Assembly (NCBI GenBank): GCA_014649575.1 | Contig: BMTH01000010.1 | Location: 1 to 64,000 of the forward strand | DNA: 64,000 bases | Direction of reading: 5' to 3' | Source: Streptomyces griseoincarnatus | GTDB taxonomy: Bacteria > Actinomycetota > Actinomycetes > Streptomycetales > Streptomycetaceae | Shown here: piece by piece, positions 8,548-17,390 of the stretch | Layout: each line of letters starts with the position of its first letter | Numbering within the stretch: the first letter of the stretch is position 1 | The notes under the pieces: generated by a model | What the model was told of the DNA's origin: nothing | Seen by the model: only the letters and a program-made list of their open reading frames with translations | Database searches by the model: none | Position numbers and translations under genes: made by a program

Positions 8548-8563
8548 GTCCGACCGGTCGGAC
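8548..8563. promoter_or_regulatory. 16-bp perfect palindrome in the tatA leader
   Basis: GTCCGACCGGTCGGAC is its own reverse complement. It lies about 30 bp downstream of the candidate -10 box and 40 bp upstream of the tatA start. A short hairpin (CGTCC-TTC-GGACG, 8532-8544) precedes it, and GCTGTC/GACAGC (8521-8526 and 8561-8566) could enclose both. It could be a repressor site or an RNA structure. Confidence 0.5.
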
Positions 8564-8603
8564 AGCCCCCCACCCACCCGCCTCGGTGAGAAGGTAAAGA
8601 CTT

Positions 8604-8882
8604 ATGGGACGGCTCGGACCTACCGAGATCATTCTGATCCTCGTCGTCATCATCCTGCTGTTCGGTGCGAAGAAGCTCCCCGACATGGCGCGGTCGCTCG
8701 GCAAGTCCGCCCGCATCCTGAAGAGCGAGGCGAAGGCGATGAAGGAGGACAAGTCCTCCGCTCCGGCCGACCCGCCGGCGACCGACGAGCAGCCCCCGGC
8801 GCAGCGCACCATCCAGGCCGCCCCCGGCGACGTGACCAGCTCCCGCCCGGTCACCGAGCCGACGGACACGACCAAGCGCTGA
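8604..8882 (+). CDS. tatA: Sec-independent protein translocase subunit TatA
   Basis: A 92-residue TatA: short periplasmic N-terminus (MGRLGPTE), one transmembrane helix (residues 8-21, IILILVVIILLF), the conserved hinge FGAKKLPDMARSLG, an amphipathic helix, and a hydrophilic acidic/proline-rich tail. TatA multimers form the pore for folded twin-arginine substrates. tatC lies 47 bp downstream; no tatB is present here, as expected since actinobacterial tatB is encoded elsewhere. A Tat-type signal occurs on the glycosidase-like protein at 56471 in this same window. Confidence 0.96.
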   Translation: MGRLGPTEIILILVVIILLFGAKKLPDMARSLGKSARILKSEAKAMKEDKSSAPADPPATDEQPPAQRTIQAAPGDVTSSRPVTEPTDTTKR

Positions 8883-8929
8883 CGCAGGGCCGGTGACCTC
8901 CGGCCCGCCGCACGAGATGGGAACGTGGG

Positions 8930-9844
8930 TTGCTCAAGTCTGCCCGCACACAGCAGAGGGATCCCGAGGGGCGCATGCCTCTTGTGGAACACCTGCGTGA
9001 GCTGCGGAACCGCCTGGCCAAGGCCGTGCTCGCGATCGTCGTGGTGTCGGTCGTCGCCGCGTTCTACAGCGAACAGCTCATGCAGTTCCTGGCCGAGCCG
9101 GTGCCCAAGTGCGACGACCTGACGAACAGCGACGGCGGCAACTGCGCCATCGTGTCGTTCAACACCCTGACGTCGCCGTTCACCACGACGATCAAGGTGA
9201 GCCTCATGGCGGGCCTGGTCGTCTCCAGCCCGGTCTGGCTCTACCAGCTGTGGGCCTTCGTCGCCCCCGGTCTGCACCGGCACGAGAAGAAGTACACCTA
9301 CGTCTTCACCGCGGCCGCGGTGCCGCTGTTCGCCGGCGGCGCCCTCCTCTCGTACGTCATCCTCCCGGTCAGCATCAAGGTGCTGCTCAGTCTCACGCCC
9401 GGGGGATCGGCGAACATCCTGTCGCTCGACGAGGTCCTCGACTTCACCATCCGCATGGTGCTGGTCTTCGGCCTGGCCTTCGAGCTGCCGCTGCTGCTGA
9501 TCATGCTGAACATGGTGGGCATCGTGTCCGGCCGCCGGATGGCGGGCTGGTGGCGCGGTGTCGTCATGGGCGTCTTCGTCTTCGGCGCGGTCGCCACGCC
9601 CACCACCGACCCCGTGGGCATGCTCGCCCTGTCGGGGCCGATCGTCGTCCTGTACTTCTTCGCCGTGGGCTTCTCGCTGATGAACGACAGACGGCGCGCC
9701 CGCAGGGAGTCCGAGGGCCCCTCCGACGACGAGGCCTCCGAACTCGACCACACCCCGGAAGCGGTCGAACCGGCCGAACCGGTCACCGCGCTGCCCGAGC
9801 AGACCTCCCGGGACCGCGTCAACGGTTATGACGACGTGACCTGA
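8930..9844 (+). CDS. tatC: Sec-independent protein translocase subunit TatC
   Basis: A 304-residue polytopic protein with six predicted membrane helices and the TatC signature segments EGRMPLVEHLRELRNRL near the N-terminus (cytoplasmic RR-binding site) and FGLAFELPLLL in the fourth-fifth helix region. The C-terminal 55 residues are an acidic hydrophilic tail, common in streptomycetes. The start is TTG at 8930 (LKSARTQQRDPEG). TatC with TatB recognises twin-arginine signal peptides. Cotranscription with tatA is likely from spacing. Confidence 0.96.
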   Translation: MLKSARTQQRDPEGRMPLVEHLRELRNRLAKAVLAIVVVSVVAAFYSEQLMQFLAEPVPKCDDLTNSDGGNCAIVSFNTLTSPFTTTIKVSLMAGLVVSSPVWLYQLWAFVAPGLHRHEKKYTYVFTAAAVPLFAGGALLSYVILPVSIKVLLSLTPGGSANILSLDEVLDFTIRMVLVFGLAFELPLLLIMLNMVGIVSGRRMAGWWRGVVMGVFVFGAVATPTTDPVGMLALSGPIVVLYFFAVGFSLMNDRRRARRESEGPSDDEASELDHTPEAVEPAEPVTALPEQTSRDRVNGYDDVT

Positions 9845-9862
9845 GGACGGTCCGCCACCTCG

Positions 9863-9868
9863 TAGGGT
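9863..9868 (+). promoter_or_regulatory. Putative -10 element of the lipid-kinase gene
   Basis: TAGGGT ends 7 bp before the GTG start at 9876, and there is no ribosome site between, suggesting a leaderless transcript. The -35 region is not clear. Confidence 0.4.
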
Positions 9869-9875
9869 CGCTCCC

Positions 9876-10766
9876 GTGACCAGCGAGATCACCCTCTTCG
9901 TGAACCCCACCGCGGGCGGCGGCCGGGGCGCCCGCGCGGCGCGGACGGCCGCCGCCGCCCTGCGCGACGCCGGCTTCCATGTCGGCACCGTGACGGGCGA
10001 CGGCCCCGAGGACGCGCTGTCCCGGGCGCGCAGCGCCGTCGAGGAGGGCACCGGCGCCCTGATCGCCGTCGGCGGCGACGGCATGGCCAACCTCGCCCTG
10101 CAGGCCGTCGTCGGCACCGGCACCCCCTTCGGTCTGGTGGCCGCGGGCACCGGCAACGACTTCGCCCGGGCGCTCGGCATGCCGCTGCGTGAACCCGCCA
10201 CGTCCGGCCGGATGATCGCCGACGCCCTCAAGAGCGGGCGCTCCCGCGACGTCGACCTCGGCCGGATCGGCGACCGCTGGTTCGGGGCCGTGCTCGCCTC
10301 CGGCTTCGACTCCCGGGTCAACGACCGGGGCAACCGGATGCGCGCCCCCCTGGGCCGCTTCAAGTACGACGTGGCCATGGTCGCCGAGCTGGCCGCCTTC
10401 CGGCCGCTGCCGTACCGGATCACCCTGGACGGCGGCGCCGTCCGCGAGGTCGAGGCGACGCTGGTGGCCGTGGGGAACGGGCCGTCCTACGGCGGGGGCA
10501 TGCGGATATGCCCGGGCGCCGATCTCACCGACGGGCTGTTCGACGTCACCGTGGTCGGCGAGTGCAGCCGGGCCACGCTGCTGCGGGTGTTCCCGCGCGT
10601 CTACAAGGGGACGCACGTCGACCACCCCGTGGTGACCGTGATGCGGGCGGCGAGCGTGGAGCTTGCCGCCGAGGACGTCACCGGCTACGCGGACGGCGAG
10701 TACGTCGGGCCGCTGCCGCTGACCGCCACCTGCGTGCCGGGGGCGGTCCGGGTCGTCGGCCCCTGA
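9876..10766 (+). CDS. Diacylglycerol/sphingosine-kinase-family lipid kinase
   Basis: A 296-residue member of the DagK_cat family. It has the nucleotide-binding NPTAGGGRG (residues 10-18), the catalytic GGDG at 66-69, and AAGTGNDFARALG at about 88-101, followed by the C-terminal beta-sandwich with DGEYV. Such enzymes phosphorylate diacylglycerol or related lipids at the membrane; the exact substrate is not readable. It lies between tatC and helY on the same strand with a 31-bp gap after tatC. Confidence 0.9.
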   Translation: MTSEITLFVNPTAGGGRGARAARTAAAALRDAGFHVGTVTGDGPEDALSRARSAVEEGTGALIAVGGDGMANLALQAVVGTGTPFGLVAAGTGNDFARALGMPLREPATSGRMIADALKSGRSRDVDLGRIGDRWFGAVLASGFDSRVNDRGNRMRAPLGRFKYDVAMVAELAAFRPLPYRITLDGGAVREVEATLVAVGNGPSYGGGMRICPGADLTDGLFDVTVVGECSRATLLRVFPRVYKGTHVDHPVVTVMRAASVELAAEDVTGYADGEYVGPLPLTATCVPGAVRVVGP

Positions 10767-10848
10767 GCGGGCGTCGCCGCACCTCACGTGGCCGATCCGG
10801 ATAATGATCGTCGCGTTGTCGGTGCGGCCCGGTACGCTCGAAAGCACG

Positions 10849-13662
10849 ATGACAGAGGACCTCTCACCGGCCGAGCGGTACGCGGCAGCACGCAGGCGCG
10901 CTGCCGAGCAGGCCACCTCGCTCGCCTCCTTCCGCGAGATGTACGACTTCGGCCTCGACCCCTTCCAGGTGGAGGCCTGCCGGGCCCTGGAGGCCGGGAA
11001 GGGCGTGCTGGTCGCCGCCCCCACCGGATCCGGCAAGACGATCGTCGGCGAGTTCGCCGTCCACCTCGCCCTCCAGGAGGGCAAGAAGTGCTTCTACACG
11101 ACGCCCATCAAGGCGCTGTCGAACCAGAAGTACGCCGACCTGTGCCGCCGCTACGGCACCGAGAAGGTGGGCCTGCTCACCGGTGACAACAGCGTCAACT
11201 CCGAGGCGCCCGTGGTCGTGATGACCACCGAGGTCCTGCGGAACATGCTGTACGCCGGGTCGCAGACCCTCCTCGGCCTGGGCTACGTGGTGATGGACGA
11301 GGTGCACTACCTCTCCGACCGCTTCCGGGGCGCCGTCTGGGAGGAAGTGATCATCCACCTCCCGGAGTCGGTGACGCTGGTCTCCCTGTCGGCGACCGTG
11401 TCCAACGCCGAGGAGTTCGGCGACTGGCTGGACACCGTCCGCGGCGACACCGAGGTGATCGTCTCCGAGCACCGGCCCGTGCCGCTGTTCCAGCACGTGC
11501 TGGCCGGCCGTCGGATGTACGACCTGTTCGAGGAGGGGGAGGGCCACAAGAAGGCCGTCAACCCCGACCTGACGCGTATGGCCCGTCTTGAGGCGAGCCG
11601 CCCGTCCTGGGGCGACCGCCGCCGGGGCCGCAACGGCATGCGGGAGGCGGACCGCGAGCGGGAGCGCAGACAGCGCTCGCGCGTGTGGACGCCGAGCCGG
11701 CCGGAGGTCATCGAGCGGCTCGACGCCGAGGGCCTGCTGCCCGCCATCACCTTCATCTTCAGCCGGGCCGCCTGCGAGGCCGCCGTGCAGCAGTGCCTGT
11801 ACGCGGGCCTGCGGCTCAACGACGAGGAGGCGCGGATCCGGGTCCGCGACCTGGTCGAGGAGCGCACCGCCTCCATCCCGCCGGAGGACCTGCACGTCCT
11901 CGGCTACTACGAGTGGCTGGAGGGCCTCGAGCGGGGCATAGCCGCCCACCACGCGGGCATGCTGCCGACCTTCAAGGAGGTCGTCGAGGAGCTGTTCGTG
12001 CGCGGTCTGGTGAAGGCCGTGTTCGCGACCGAGACCCTGGCCCTCGGCATCAACATGCCCGCGCGCTCGGTGGTGCTGGAGAAGCTGGTCAAGTGGAACG
12101 GCGAGCAGCATGCCGACATCACCCCCGGCGAGTACACCCAGCTGACCGGCCGGGCGGGCAGGCGCGGCATCGACGTCGAGGGCCACGCCGTGGTGCTGTG
12201 GCAGCGCGGGATGAATCCCGAGCACCTGGCGGGACTGGCCGGCACGCGCACGTATCCGCTGCGCTCCAGCTTCAAGCCGTCGTACAACATGGCGGTCAAC
12301 CTGGTCGAGCAGTTCGGGCGGCACCGCTCGCGGGAGCTGCTGGAGACGTCGTTCGCGCAGTTCCAGGCGGACAAGTCGGTCGTCGGCATCTCGCGCCAGG
12401 TGCAGCGCAACGAGGAGGGCCTGGAGGGCTACAAGGCCTCGATGACCTGCCACCTGGGCGACTTCGAAGAGTACGCGCGGCTGCGCCGTGAGCTGAAGGA
12501 CCGGGAGAACGAGCTGGCCCGCCAGGGTCAGGTGCAGCGGCGCGCGGAGGCGGCCGTAGCGCTGGAGAAGCTCAAGCCCGGTGACGTCATCCACGTGCCC
12601 ACCGGCAAGTACGCCGGGCTGGCGCTGGTGCTCGACCCGGGGCTGCCCGCGGGCCGGGCCAACGGCCACCGGGGCGTGGAGTACCACGACGGTCCGCGCC
12701 CGCTGGTGCTGACCGCCGAGCGGCAGGTGAAGCGGCTGGCGTCGATCGACTTCCCGGTGCCCGTGGAAGCACTGGAGCGGATGCGGATCCCGAAGACCTT
12801 CAACCCGCGCTCGCCGCAGTCCCGCCGGGACCTCGCCTCCGCGCTGCGCACCAAGGCCGGTCACATCGTGCCGGACCGGCACCGCAAGAACCGCGCCCCT
12901 GCCGCCGACGACCGGGAGATCGCGCGGCTGCGCAAGGCGCTGCGGGCCCACCCGTGCCACGGCTGCCAGGACCGGGAGGACCACGCCCGCTGGGCCGAGC
13001 GCTACCACCGGCTGCTGCGCGACACCTCGCAGCTGGAGCGGCGCATCGAGGGCCGGACGAACACCATCGCCCGCACCTTCGACCGGATCGTCGCGTTGCT
13101 GACCGAGATGGACTACCTGCGCGGCGACGAGGTCACCGAGCACGGCAGGCGGCTGGCGCGGCTCTACGGCGAACTCGACCTGCTGGCCAGCGAATGTCTG
13201 CGCGAGCGCGTCTGGGAGGGTCTCGGCCCCGCCGAACTCGCCGCGTGCGTCTCGGCGCTGGTGTACGAGTCGAGGGTCGCCGACGACGCGATGGCGCCCA
13301 AGCTGCCCTCGGGCGGGGCGAAGGCGGCGCTCGGCGAGATGGTCCGCATCTGGGGCCGGCTGGACGCGCTGGAGGAGGACTTCCGGATCAGCCAGACCGA
13401 GGGCGTGGGCCAGCGTGAGCCCGACCTCGGCTTCGCCTGGGCCGCCTACATGTGGGCCTCCGGCAAGGGCCTGGACGAGGTGCTGCGCGAGGCGGAGATG
13501 CCGGCCGGTGACTTCGTGCGCTGGTGCAAGCAGGTCATCGACGTGCTGGGGCAGATCTCCGCGGCGGCCCCGGTCGCCGAGGGCTCGACGGTCGCGAAGA
13601 ACGCCCGCAAGGCCGTGGACGGTCTGCTGCGTGGGGTGGTGGCCTACTCGTCCGTGGGCTGA
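10849..13662 (+). CDS. helY: SKI2/MTR4-like DEVH-box RNA helicase HelY
   Basis: A 937-residue superfamily-2 helicase. Walker A is APTGSGKT at residues 57-64, the DEVH box starts at D150, SATVSN is motif III, and motif VI is QLTGRAGRRGID. Like Mtr4/Ski2, the helicase core is followed by an insertion with KOW-like beta domain and a C-terminal helical DSHCT domain (VWEGLGPAELAACVSALVYESR). The ATG at 10849 (MTEDLSPAERYAAARRRA) is preferred over the in-frame ATG at 10804. The pafBC-tatAC-helY order is shared with Mycobacterium. Probably an RNA-processing or degradation helicase. Confidence 0.93.
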   Translation: MTEDLSPAERYAAARRRAAEQATSLASFREMYDFGLDPFQVEACRALEAGKGVLVAAPTGSGKTIVGEFAVHLALQEGKKCFYTTPIKALSNQKYADLCRRYGTEKVGLLTGDNSVNSEAPVVVMTTEVLRNMLYAGSQTLLGLGYVVMDEVHYLSDRFRGAVWEEVIIHLPESVTLVSLSATVSNAEEFGDWLDTVRGDTEVIVSEHRPVPLFQHVLAGRRMYDLFEEGEGHKKAVNPDLTRMARLEASRPSWGDRRRGRNGMREADRERERRQRSRVWTPSRPEVIERLDAEGLLPAITFIFSRAACEAAVQQCLYAGLRLNDEEARIRVRDLVEERTASIPPEDLHVLGYYEWLEGLERGIAAHHAGMLPTFKEVVEELFVRGLVKAVFATETLALGINMPARSVVLEKLVKWNGEQHADITPGEYTQLTGRAGRRGIDVEGHAVVLWQRGMNPEHLAGLAGTRTYPLRSSFKPSYNMAVNLVEQFGRHRSRELLETSFAQFQADKSVVGISRQVQRNEEGLEGYKASMTCHLGDFEEYARLRRELKDRENELARQGQVQRRAEAAVALEKLKPGDVIHVPTGKYAGLALVLDPGLPAGRANGHRGVEYHDGPRPLVLTAERQVKRLASIDFPVPVEALERMRIPKTFNPRSPQSRRDLASALRTKAGHIVPDRHRKNRAPAADDREIARLRKALRAHPCHGCQDREDHARWAERYHRLLRDTSQLERRIEGRTNTIARTFDRIVALLTEMDYLRGDEVTEHGRRLARLYGELDLLASECLRERVWEGLGPAELAACVSALVYESRVADDAMAPKLPSGGAKAALGEMVRIWGRLDALEEDFRISQTEGVGQREPDLGFAWAAYMWASGKGLDEVLREAEMPAGDFVRWCKQVIDVLGQISAAAPVAEGSTVAKNARKAVDGLLRGVVAYSSVG

Positions 13663-14072
13663 CCCCGCTCGACGCTCTCTCCGGAAGCCCGGTGCGCCCC
13701 CCGCGCGCCGGGCTTCTGCACTGCGCGCGCTCTCGTGCGGTCGCATCACCCGCCGCGTGCGCGGGAAGGGATGGGGAGGTCTCCGGAAGGCCGTGGGCCG
13801 CCGTTCAGAGGGTTCGGTTCACCCGTGACGGTGAGTGGTCGTCGTACACCTGTGTGCTGTGACACGCCGTGTTCGAATCGTGCCGGACCGTGCAAATGGC
13901 CCTGAGCGTACTCCTGCCCCGGGGGCCGATTCCGGCAGTTGCTGAATATGACATGGCGATGATCCCGTCGGACTAAGCTCGCCCGCAGCGCACCGAGTTG
14001 AGATGAATTCGTGCGCCTGTTCCCTTATGTGCACGTTCCCGACCGTCAGTCGATACGCTTCAGAGGGCTCAC
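13663..14072. other. Gene-free region upstream of the conservon
   Basis: Contains the helY terminator, then about 350 bp with no supported gene. Its second half is AT-richer, and TGACAT (13949-13954) with TAAGCT (13974-13979), 19 bp apart, is a possible promoter for the conservon operon. The spacing is longer than ideal, so this is tentative. Confidence 0.5.
13684..13716 (+). terminator. GC-rich hairpin terminator after helY
   Basis: GAAGCCCGG (13684-13692) pairs perfectly with CCGGGCTTC (13708-13716), 21 bp after the helY stop. There is no T-run, as is common for streptomycete terminators. Confidence 0.7.
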
Positions 14073-15683
14073 ATGGCGAGTGTCCACCTTCCTTACGCAC
14101 GCGTGCTGTTGCTGCCGGCCATAGTGATGGCCGCGGCAACCGGAGCCGCCGTCGCCCTGGTGACGGAGCCCGCCCGGACCGCCGTCGGCGTGTGCGGCGC
14201 CGTAGCGACCCTGCTGGTGGCCGCCACCGCGACCGAGGCGGTGCGCCGCGGCCGCGTACTGCGGGAGGCGCGCGCCGAGCACGAGCGTCACCGTGCGTAT
14301 CTGGAGGCGCGGATCGCCGCCCACGACACGGAGACCGAGTACTTCGTCCAGCAGGTCTTCCCCGCCTGCCTCGGCCACCTGCACGCCGGCAACGAGCCGG
14401 ACGAGGTGATGCGCGACCTGCCGCGGCTCAACCCGTCCTGGCAGGACCTCCCCACGTACCAGCAGGTGCTGCTGCGCAGGGTCCTCAAGATCATCGACGA
14501 CGAGGAGAACCTGCGTGACTCCTCGCAGCGTTCCTTCGTCTCCATCGCCCGCCGCGTCCAGGCCATCGTCCACCAGCAGGCCAAGGAACTGAGGGAGATG
14601 GAGGAGGACCACGGCCGCAACCCCGAGGTCTTCGACGACCTCCTGCGCATCGACCACGGCACCGCGCTGATCGGCCGCCTCGCCGACTCCATCTCCGTCC
14701 TCGGCGGCGGCCGCCCCGGGCGCCAGTGGCCCAAGCCGGTCGCCCTCTACAGCGTGCTGCGCGGCGCCATGTCCCGCATCCTCGAGTACCGCCGCATCGA
14801 CCTGAAGTCGATCGCCAAGATCAACATCAAGGGCATCTACGTCGAGCCGGTCATCCACGCCGCCGCCGAACTCCTCGACAACGCCACCCGCTACTCGCCG
14901 CCCACCAGCAAGGTCAGCGTCACCGCCACCGAGGTGCAGACCGGCGTCGCCATCGAGATCGAGGACGCCGGCGTCAGCCTCGACGAGCAGGCCCGCGCCC
15001 GCATCGAGGGCATCCTCGACCGCGCCCAGCGCGGCGTCGACCTCCAGGAGATCGGCGGCAACCCGCGCCTCGGCCTCGCCGTCGTCGGCCGCCTGTGCAC
15101 CCAGTTCAACATGCAGGTGTCGCTGCGCGCCTCCGCCTACGGCGGCGTCCGCGCCGTCCTGGTCGTCCCCAGCGAGATGATCACCGACGAGCCCGGCGTC
15201 GGCCTCGCCCACGGCATCGGCGCCACCGCCGTGCCCCGCCCCGTCGACGCCCTCCCCGGCCCTCAGCGCGCCCCCAAGACGCGACGCCCCACCAGCCCCC
15301 GCATCCCCGAGACGGCCGTCCTGGAGGACGACGTCCCCGAGGTCACCGAGTGGACCGCGGGCGGCCTCCCGCAGCGCCGCAGCCGCGTCAAGACCCCGCT
15401 CGCCCAGCGCTACGCCGAGCAGGCCGCCGCCGAGCGCGCCGAGCGCGAGGCCAAGGAGCGCGGCGAGGAGTACCACGACATCTGGGCCGCGGCCGCGCCC
15501 GAGAAGAAGAAGCGACACGACCGCGAACCCGGGCTGTGGGTCGACGCCTTCTGGGAGGGACTGAAGAAGGACCTCGACCCGGACGTCCACCCCACCGACT
15601 TCACCCGGAACCCGACCGCCTACCTGCATCTCATCAACGAACCGGCCCGCACCGAGGCCGAGGACGAGGGGGACCTCAAGTGA
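14073..15683 (+). CDS. cvnA: Conservon sensor-kinase-like protein CvnA (RarA-like)
   Basis: A 536-residue membrane protein of the conservon family. Two hydrophobic segments (about residues 10-30 and 35-52) anchor it. A helical linker follows, then a GHKL ATPase domain with the N-box ELLDNATRYSPP at 266-277 and a G-box at IGGNPRLGLAVVG. A clear phospho-acceptor H-box is not visible, as in other CvnA proteins. The C-terminal 150 residues are charged and disordered-looking. It heads cvnB-cvnC-cvnD-P450, overlapping cvnB by GTGA. In S. coelicolor the equivalent rar operon influences aerial-mycelium formation, and CvnA-D are thought to form a membrane complex resembling G-protein signalling. Confidence 0.93.
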   Translation: MASVHLPYARVLLLPAIVMAAATGAAVALVTEPARTAVGVCGAVATLLVAATATEAVRRGRVLREARAEHERHRAYLEARIAAHDTETEYFVQQVFPACLGHLHAGNEPDEVMRDLPRLNPSWQDLPTYQQVLLRRVLKIIDDEENLRDSSQRSFVSIARRVQAIVHQQAKELREMEEDHGRNPEVFDDLLRIDHGTALIGRLADSISVLGGGRPGRQWPKPVALYSVLRGAMSRILEYRRIDLKSIAKINIKGIYVEPVIHAAAELLDNATRYSPPTSKVSVTATEVQTGVAIEIEDAGVSLDEQARARIEGILDRAQRGVDLQEIGGNPRLGLAVVGRLCTQFNMQVSLRASAYGGVRAVLVVPSEMITDEPGVGLAHGIGATAVPRPVDALPGPQRAPKTRRPTSPRIPETAVLEDDVPEVTEWTAGGLPQRRSRVKTPLAQRYAEQAAAERAEREAKERGEEYHDIWAAAAPEKKKRHDREPGLWVDAFWEGLKKDLDPDVHPTDFTRNPTAYLHLINEPARTEAEDEGDLK

Positions 15684-16087
15684 TCCAGCAACGAGCCAAC
15701 TTCGACTGGATGCTCAAGGAGCTCGCCGACGGCGTACCCGGCGTCGAGATGATCGTGGTGCTCTCCGCCGACGGCCTGCGCATCGCCCGCTACGGCGGAG
15801 AGCCGGACGCGGCCGACCGGGTCGCCGCCGCCTGCGCCGGCGTGCAGAGCCTCGCCGCCGCCGTCGCCCAGGAACTCCCGCACGGCGACGGCGAGATGAA
15901 GATGGTGCTCATCGAGATCGACGAGGGCTACTTCTACCTGATGGCGGCCGGCGCCAACGCCTACCTCGCGGTGCTCTCCGACATGACCTGCGAACCCGGC
16001 CGCATGGGCGGCATGATGCGCGACCTCGTCGTCCGCATCGGCGCCCATCTGACCAGTCCGCCCCGACGGAACGGGCAGACCGTATGA
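15680..16087 (+). CDS. cvnB: Roadblock/LC7-domain protein CvnB
   Basis: A 135-residue single-domain Roadblock/LC7 protein, starting at a GTG that overlaps the cvnA stop (GTGA). The domain is recognisable from FDWMLKELADGVPGVEMIVVLSADGL at the N-terminus and the central LIEIDEGYFYLMAAGANAYLAVL strand-helix region, ending GGMMRDLVVRIGAHL. These proteins act as regulatory partners of small GTPases; here the partner is the downstream CvnD. Its stop overlaps the cvnC start (ATGA), so translation is probably coupled. Confidence 0.95.
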   Translation: MIQQRANFDWMLKELADGVPGVEMIVVLSADGLRIARYGGEPDAADRVAAACAGVQSLAAAVAQELPHGDGEMKMVLIEIDEGYFYLMAAGANAYLAVLSDMTCEPGRMGGMMRDLVVRIGAHLTSPPRRNGQTV

Positions 16088-16494
16088 CTCCTCCCCAACG
16101 CCAGAGGCGCACTCCCGGGCAGGGCACCCCCGCACAGCCGGCCGCCCCGGCCCGGAAAGAAGGCGAGGGCGGCAACCCGGAGCGGCTGTACGTCGTCGCG
16201 GGACCGGACGGCAAGCGCGCCGACATCGACCTGGTCACGCTGATCGTGGCGCGTTCCCCCGACCCCCCGCCCTCCGCCACCCCCGAGCAGGCGGCGCTGC
16301 TCCGGCTCTGTGTCGCCCCCCTGTCCGTGGCCGAGCTGTCGGCCTATCTCAGTCTGCCGTTCAGCGTGGTGACCGTGCTGATCACCGAACTGCTGACGGC
16401 GGAACTGGTCCAGGCGCGCTCCTCGATCGTCCGCAAGGCGCTCCCGGACCGTTCCCTTCTCGAAGCGGTGATGCATGGACTTCAACGGCTCTGA
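16084..16494 (+). CDS. cvnC: DUF742 winged-helix protein CvnC
   Basis: A 136-residue DUF742 protein. The first 30 residues are Pro/Gln/Arg-rich, followed by the family core ERLYVVAGPDGKRADIDLVTLIVA and the winged-helix-like segment LSVAELSAYLSLPFSVVTVLITELL. It ends with the typical PDRSLLEAVMHGLQRL. The function within conservons is not established; it interacts with the other Cvn proteins in published two-hybrid-type work on the family. It overlaps cvnB by 4 bp and cvnD by 20 bp, indicating tight translational coupling. Confidence 0.94.
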   Translation: MTPPQRQRRTPGQGTPAQPAAPARKEGEGGNPERLYVVAGPDGKRADIDLVTLIVARSPDPPPSATPEQAALLRLCVAPLSVAELSAYLSLPFSVVTVLITELLTAELVQARSSIVRKALPDRSLLEAVMHGLQRL

Positions 16495-17095
16495 CACCAT
16501 CCCGGGCCCACGCGCCGAGGACCAGCTGCCCCACACGGCGCAGTCCGCGGTGAAGATCGTGATCGTCGGCGGGTTCGGGGTCGGCAAGACCACCATGGTC
16601 GGCTCGGTCAGCGAGATCAGACCGCTGACCACCGAGGAGACCATGACGCAGGCCGGCATCGGGGTCGACGACAACTACGGCTCCGCGTCCAAGACGGCCA
16701 CCACCGTCGCCATGGACTTCGGCCGCATCAAGATCACCGACGAGCTGGTGCTGTACCTTTTCGGCACGCCGGGCCAGGAACGCTTCTGGTTCCTGTGGAA
16801 CGGCCTGTTCGAAGGCGCGCTCGGCGCGGTCGTGCTGGTCGACACTCGTCGCCTCGAGGTCAGCTTCGACGTCATGGGCCGCCTGGAGGAACGCGGCGTG
16901 CCGTTCGTCGTGGCCGTCAACTCCTTCCCGGACGCTCCCCGTTACCCGATCGCCGACCTGCGGACCGCGCTCGACCTGTCCGAGATGATCCCCATCGTGG
17001 AGTGCGACGTGCGGCGCCGCGCCTCCAGCCGCGACGTGCTGATGACGCTGATGCGCTTCCTGCACTCGCTCGCGATGACGGGATCGTTGACCTGA
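16475..17095 (+). CDS. cvnD: Small GTPase-like protein CvnD
   Basis: A 206-residue Ras-like ATP/GTP-binding protein. The P-loop GGFGVGKT is at residues 32-39, the switch-II equivalent is FGTPGQERFWFLW (a TPG instead of the usual DxxG), and the specificity loop is VAVNSFPD instead of NKxD, both usual for CvnD. It is expected to be the output switch of the conservon complex. The start overlaps cvnC by 20 bp. The last six codons and the stop are themselves built from one unit of a 17-bp repeat that continues downstream as a long array. Confidence 0.95.
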   Translation: MDFNGSDTIPGPRAEDQLPHTAQSAVKIVIVGGFGVGKTTMVGSVSEIRPLTTEETMTQAGIGVDDNYGSASKTATTVAMDFGRIKITDELVLYLFGTPGQERFWFLWNGLFEGALGAVVLVDTRRLEVSFDVMGRLEERGVPFVVAVNSFPDAPRYPIADLRTALDLSEMIPIVECDVRRRASSRDVLMTLMRFLHSLAMTGSLT

Positions 17096-17326
17096 CGGGC
17101 TCGCTTTCCTGACGGGCTCGCCCACGTGAGGGCTCGTCCACACGAGGGGCTCGTCGACATGAGGGCTCGCACGCCCGAAGCGCTCGCCCATATGACGGGC
17201 TGGCCCACATGAGGGCTGGCCCACATGACGGGTTCGTCGACATGACGGCTCGCCCACCCGAAGTCTTTACCCACCCGAAGTGCTTGCCCACCCGAAGTGC
17301 TTGCCCACATGACGGGCTGGCCCGCA
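17076..17326 (+). repeat. Degenerate 17-bp tandem repeat array between cvnD and the P450 gene
   Basis: About fifteen head-to-tail units of 15-18 bp (mean about 17) with consensus near TGACGGGCTSGCCCACA. Examples are units at 17093-17109, 17110-17126, 17193-17209, 17226-17242 and 17310-17326; a subgroup (17261-17309) reads AAGTGCTTGCCCACCCG. The first unit lies inside the cvnD coding end and supplies its final codons, with the second unit's TGA as stop. The array fills nearly the whole 295-bp gap. Because the unit length is not a multiple of 3, it is not a protein repeat. Confidence 0.85.
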
Positions 17327-17390
17327 TGACGCGCGGGACCTTCCCCTTTCCCGGACCTCTGAGACTTTCCCCCTTTCCGGAGCGACCACA

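Noticed and set aside
10864..13749. A 961-codon antisense frame opposite helY
   Set aside because: Same artefact of GC-rich codon structure. The plus strand encodes a complete helicase with all its motifs.
17096..17390. CRISPR array between cvnD and the P450 gene
   Set aside because: The units are only 15-18 bp, adjacent with no unique spacers, and degenerate; no cas genes are nearby.
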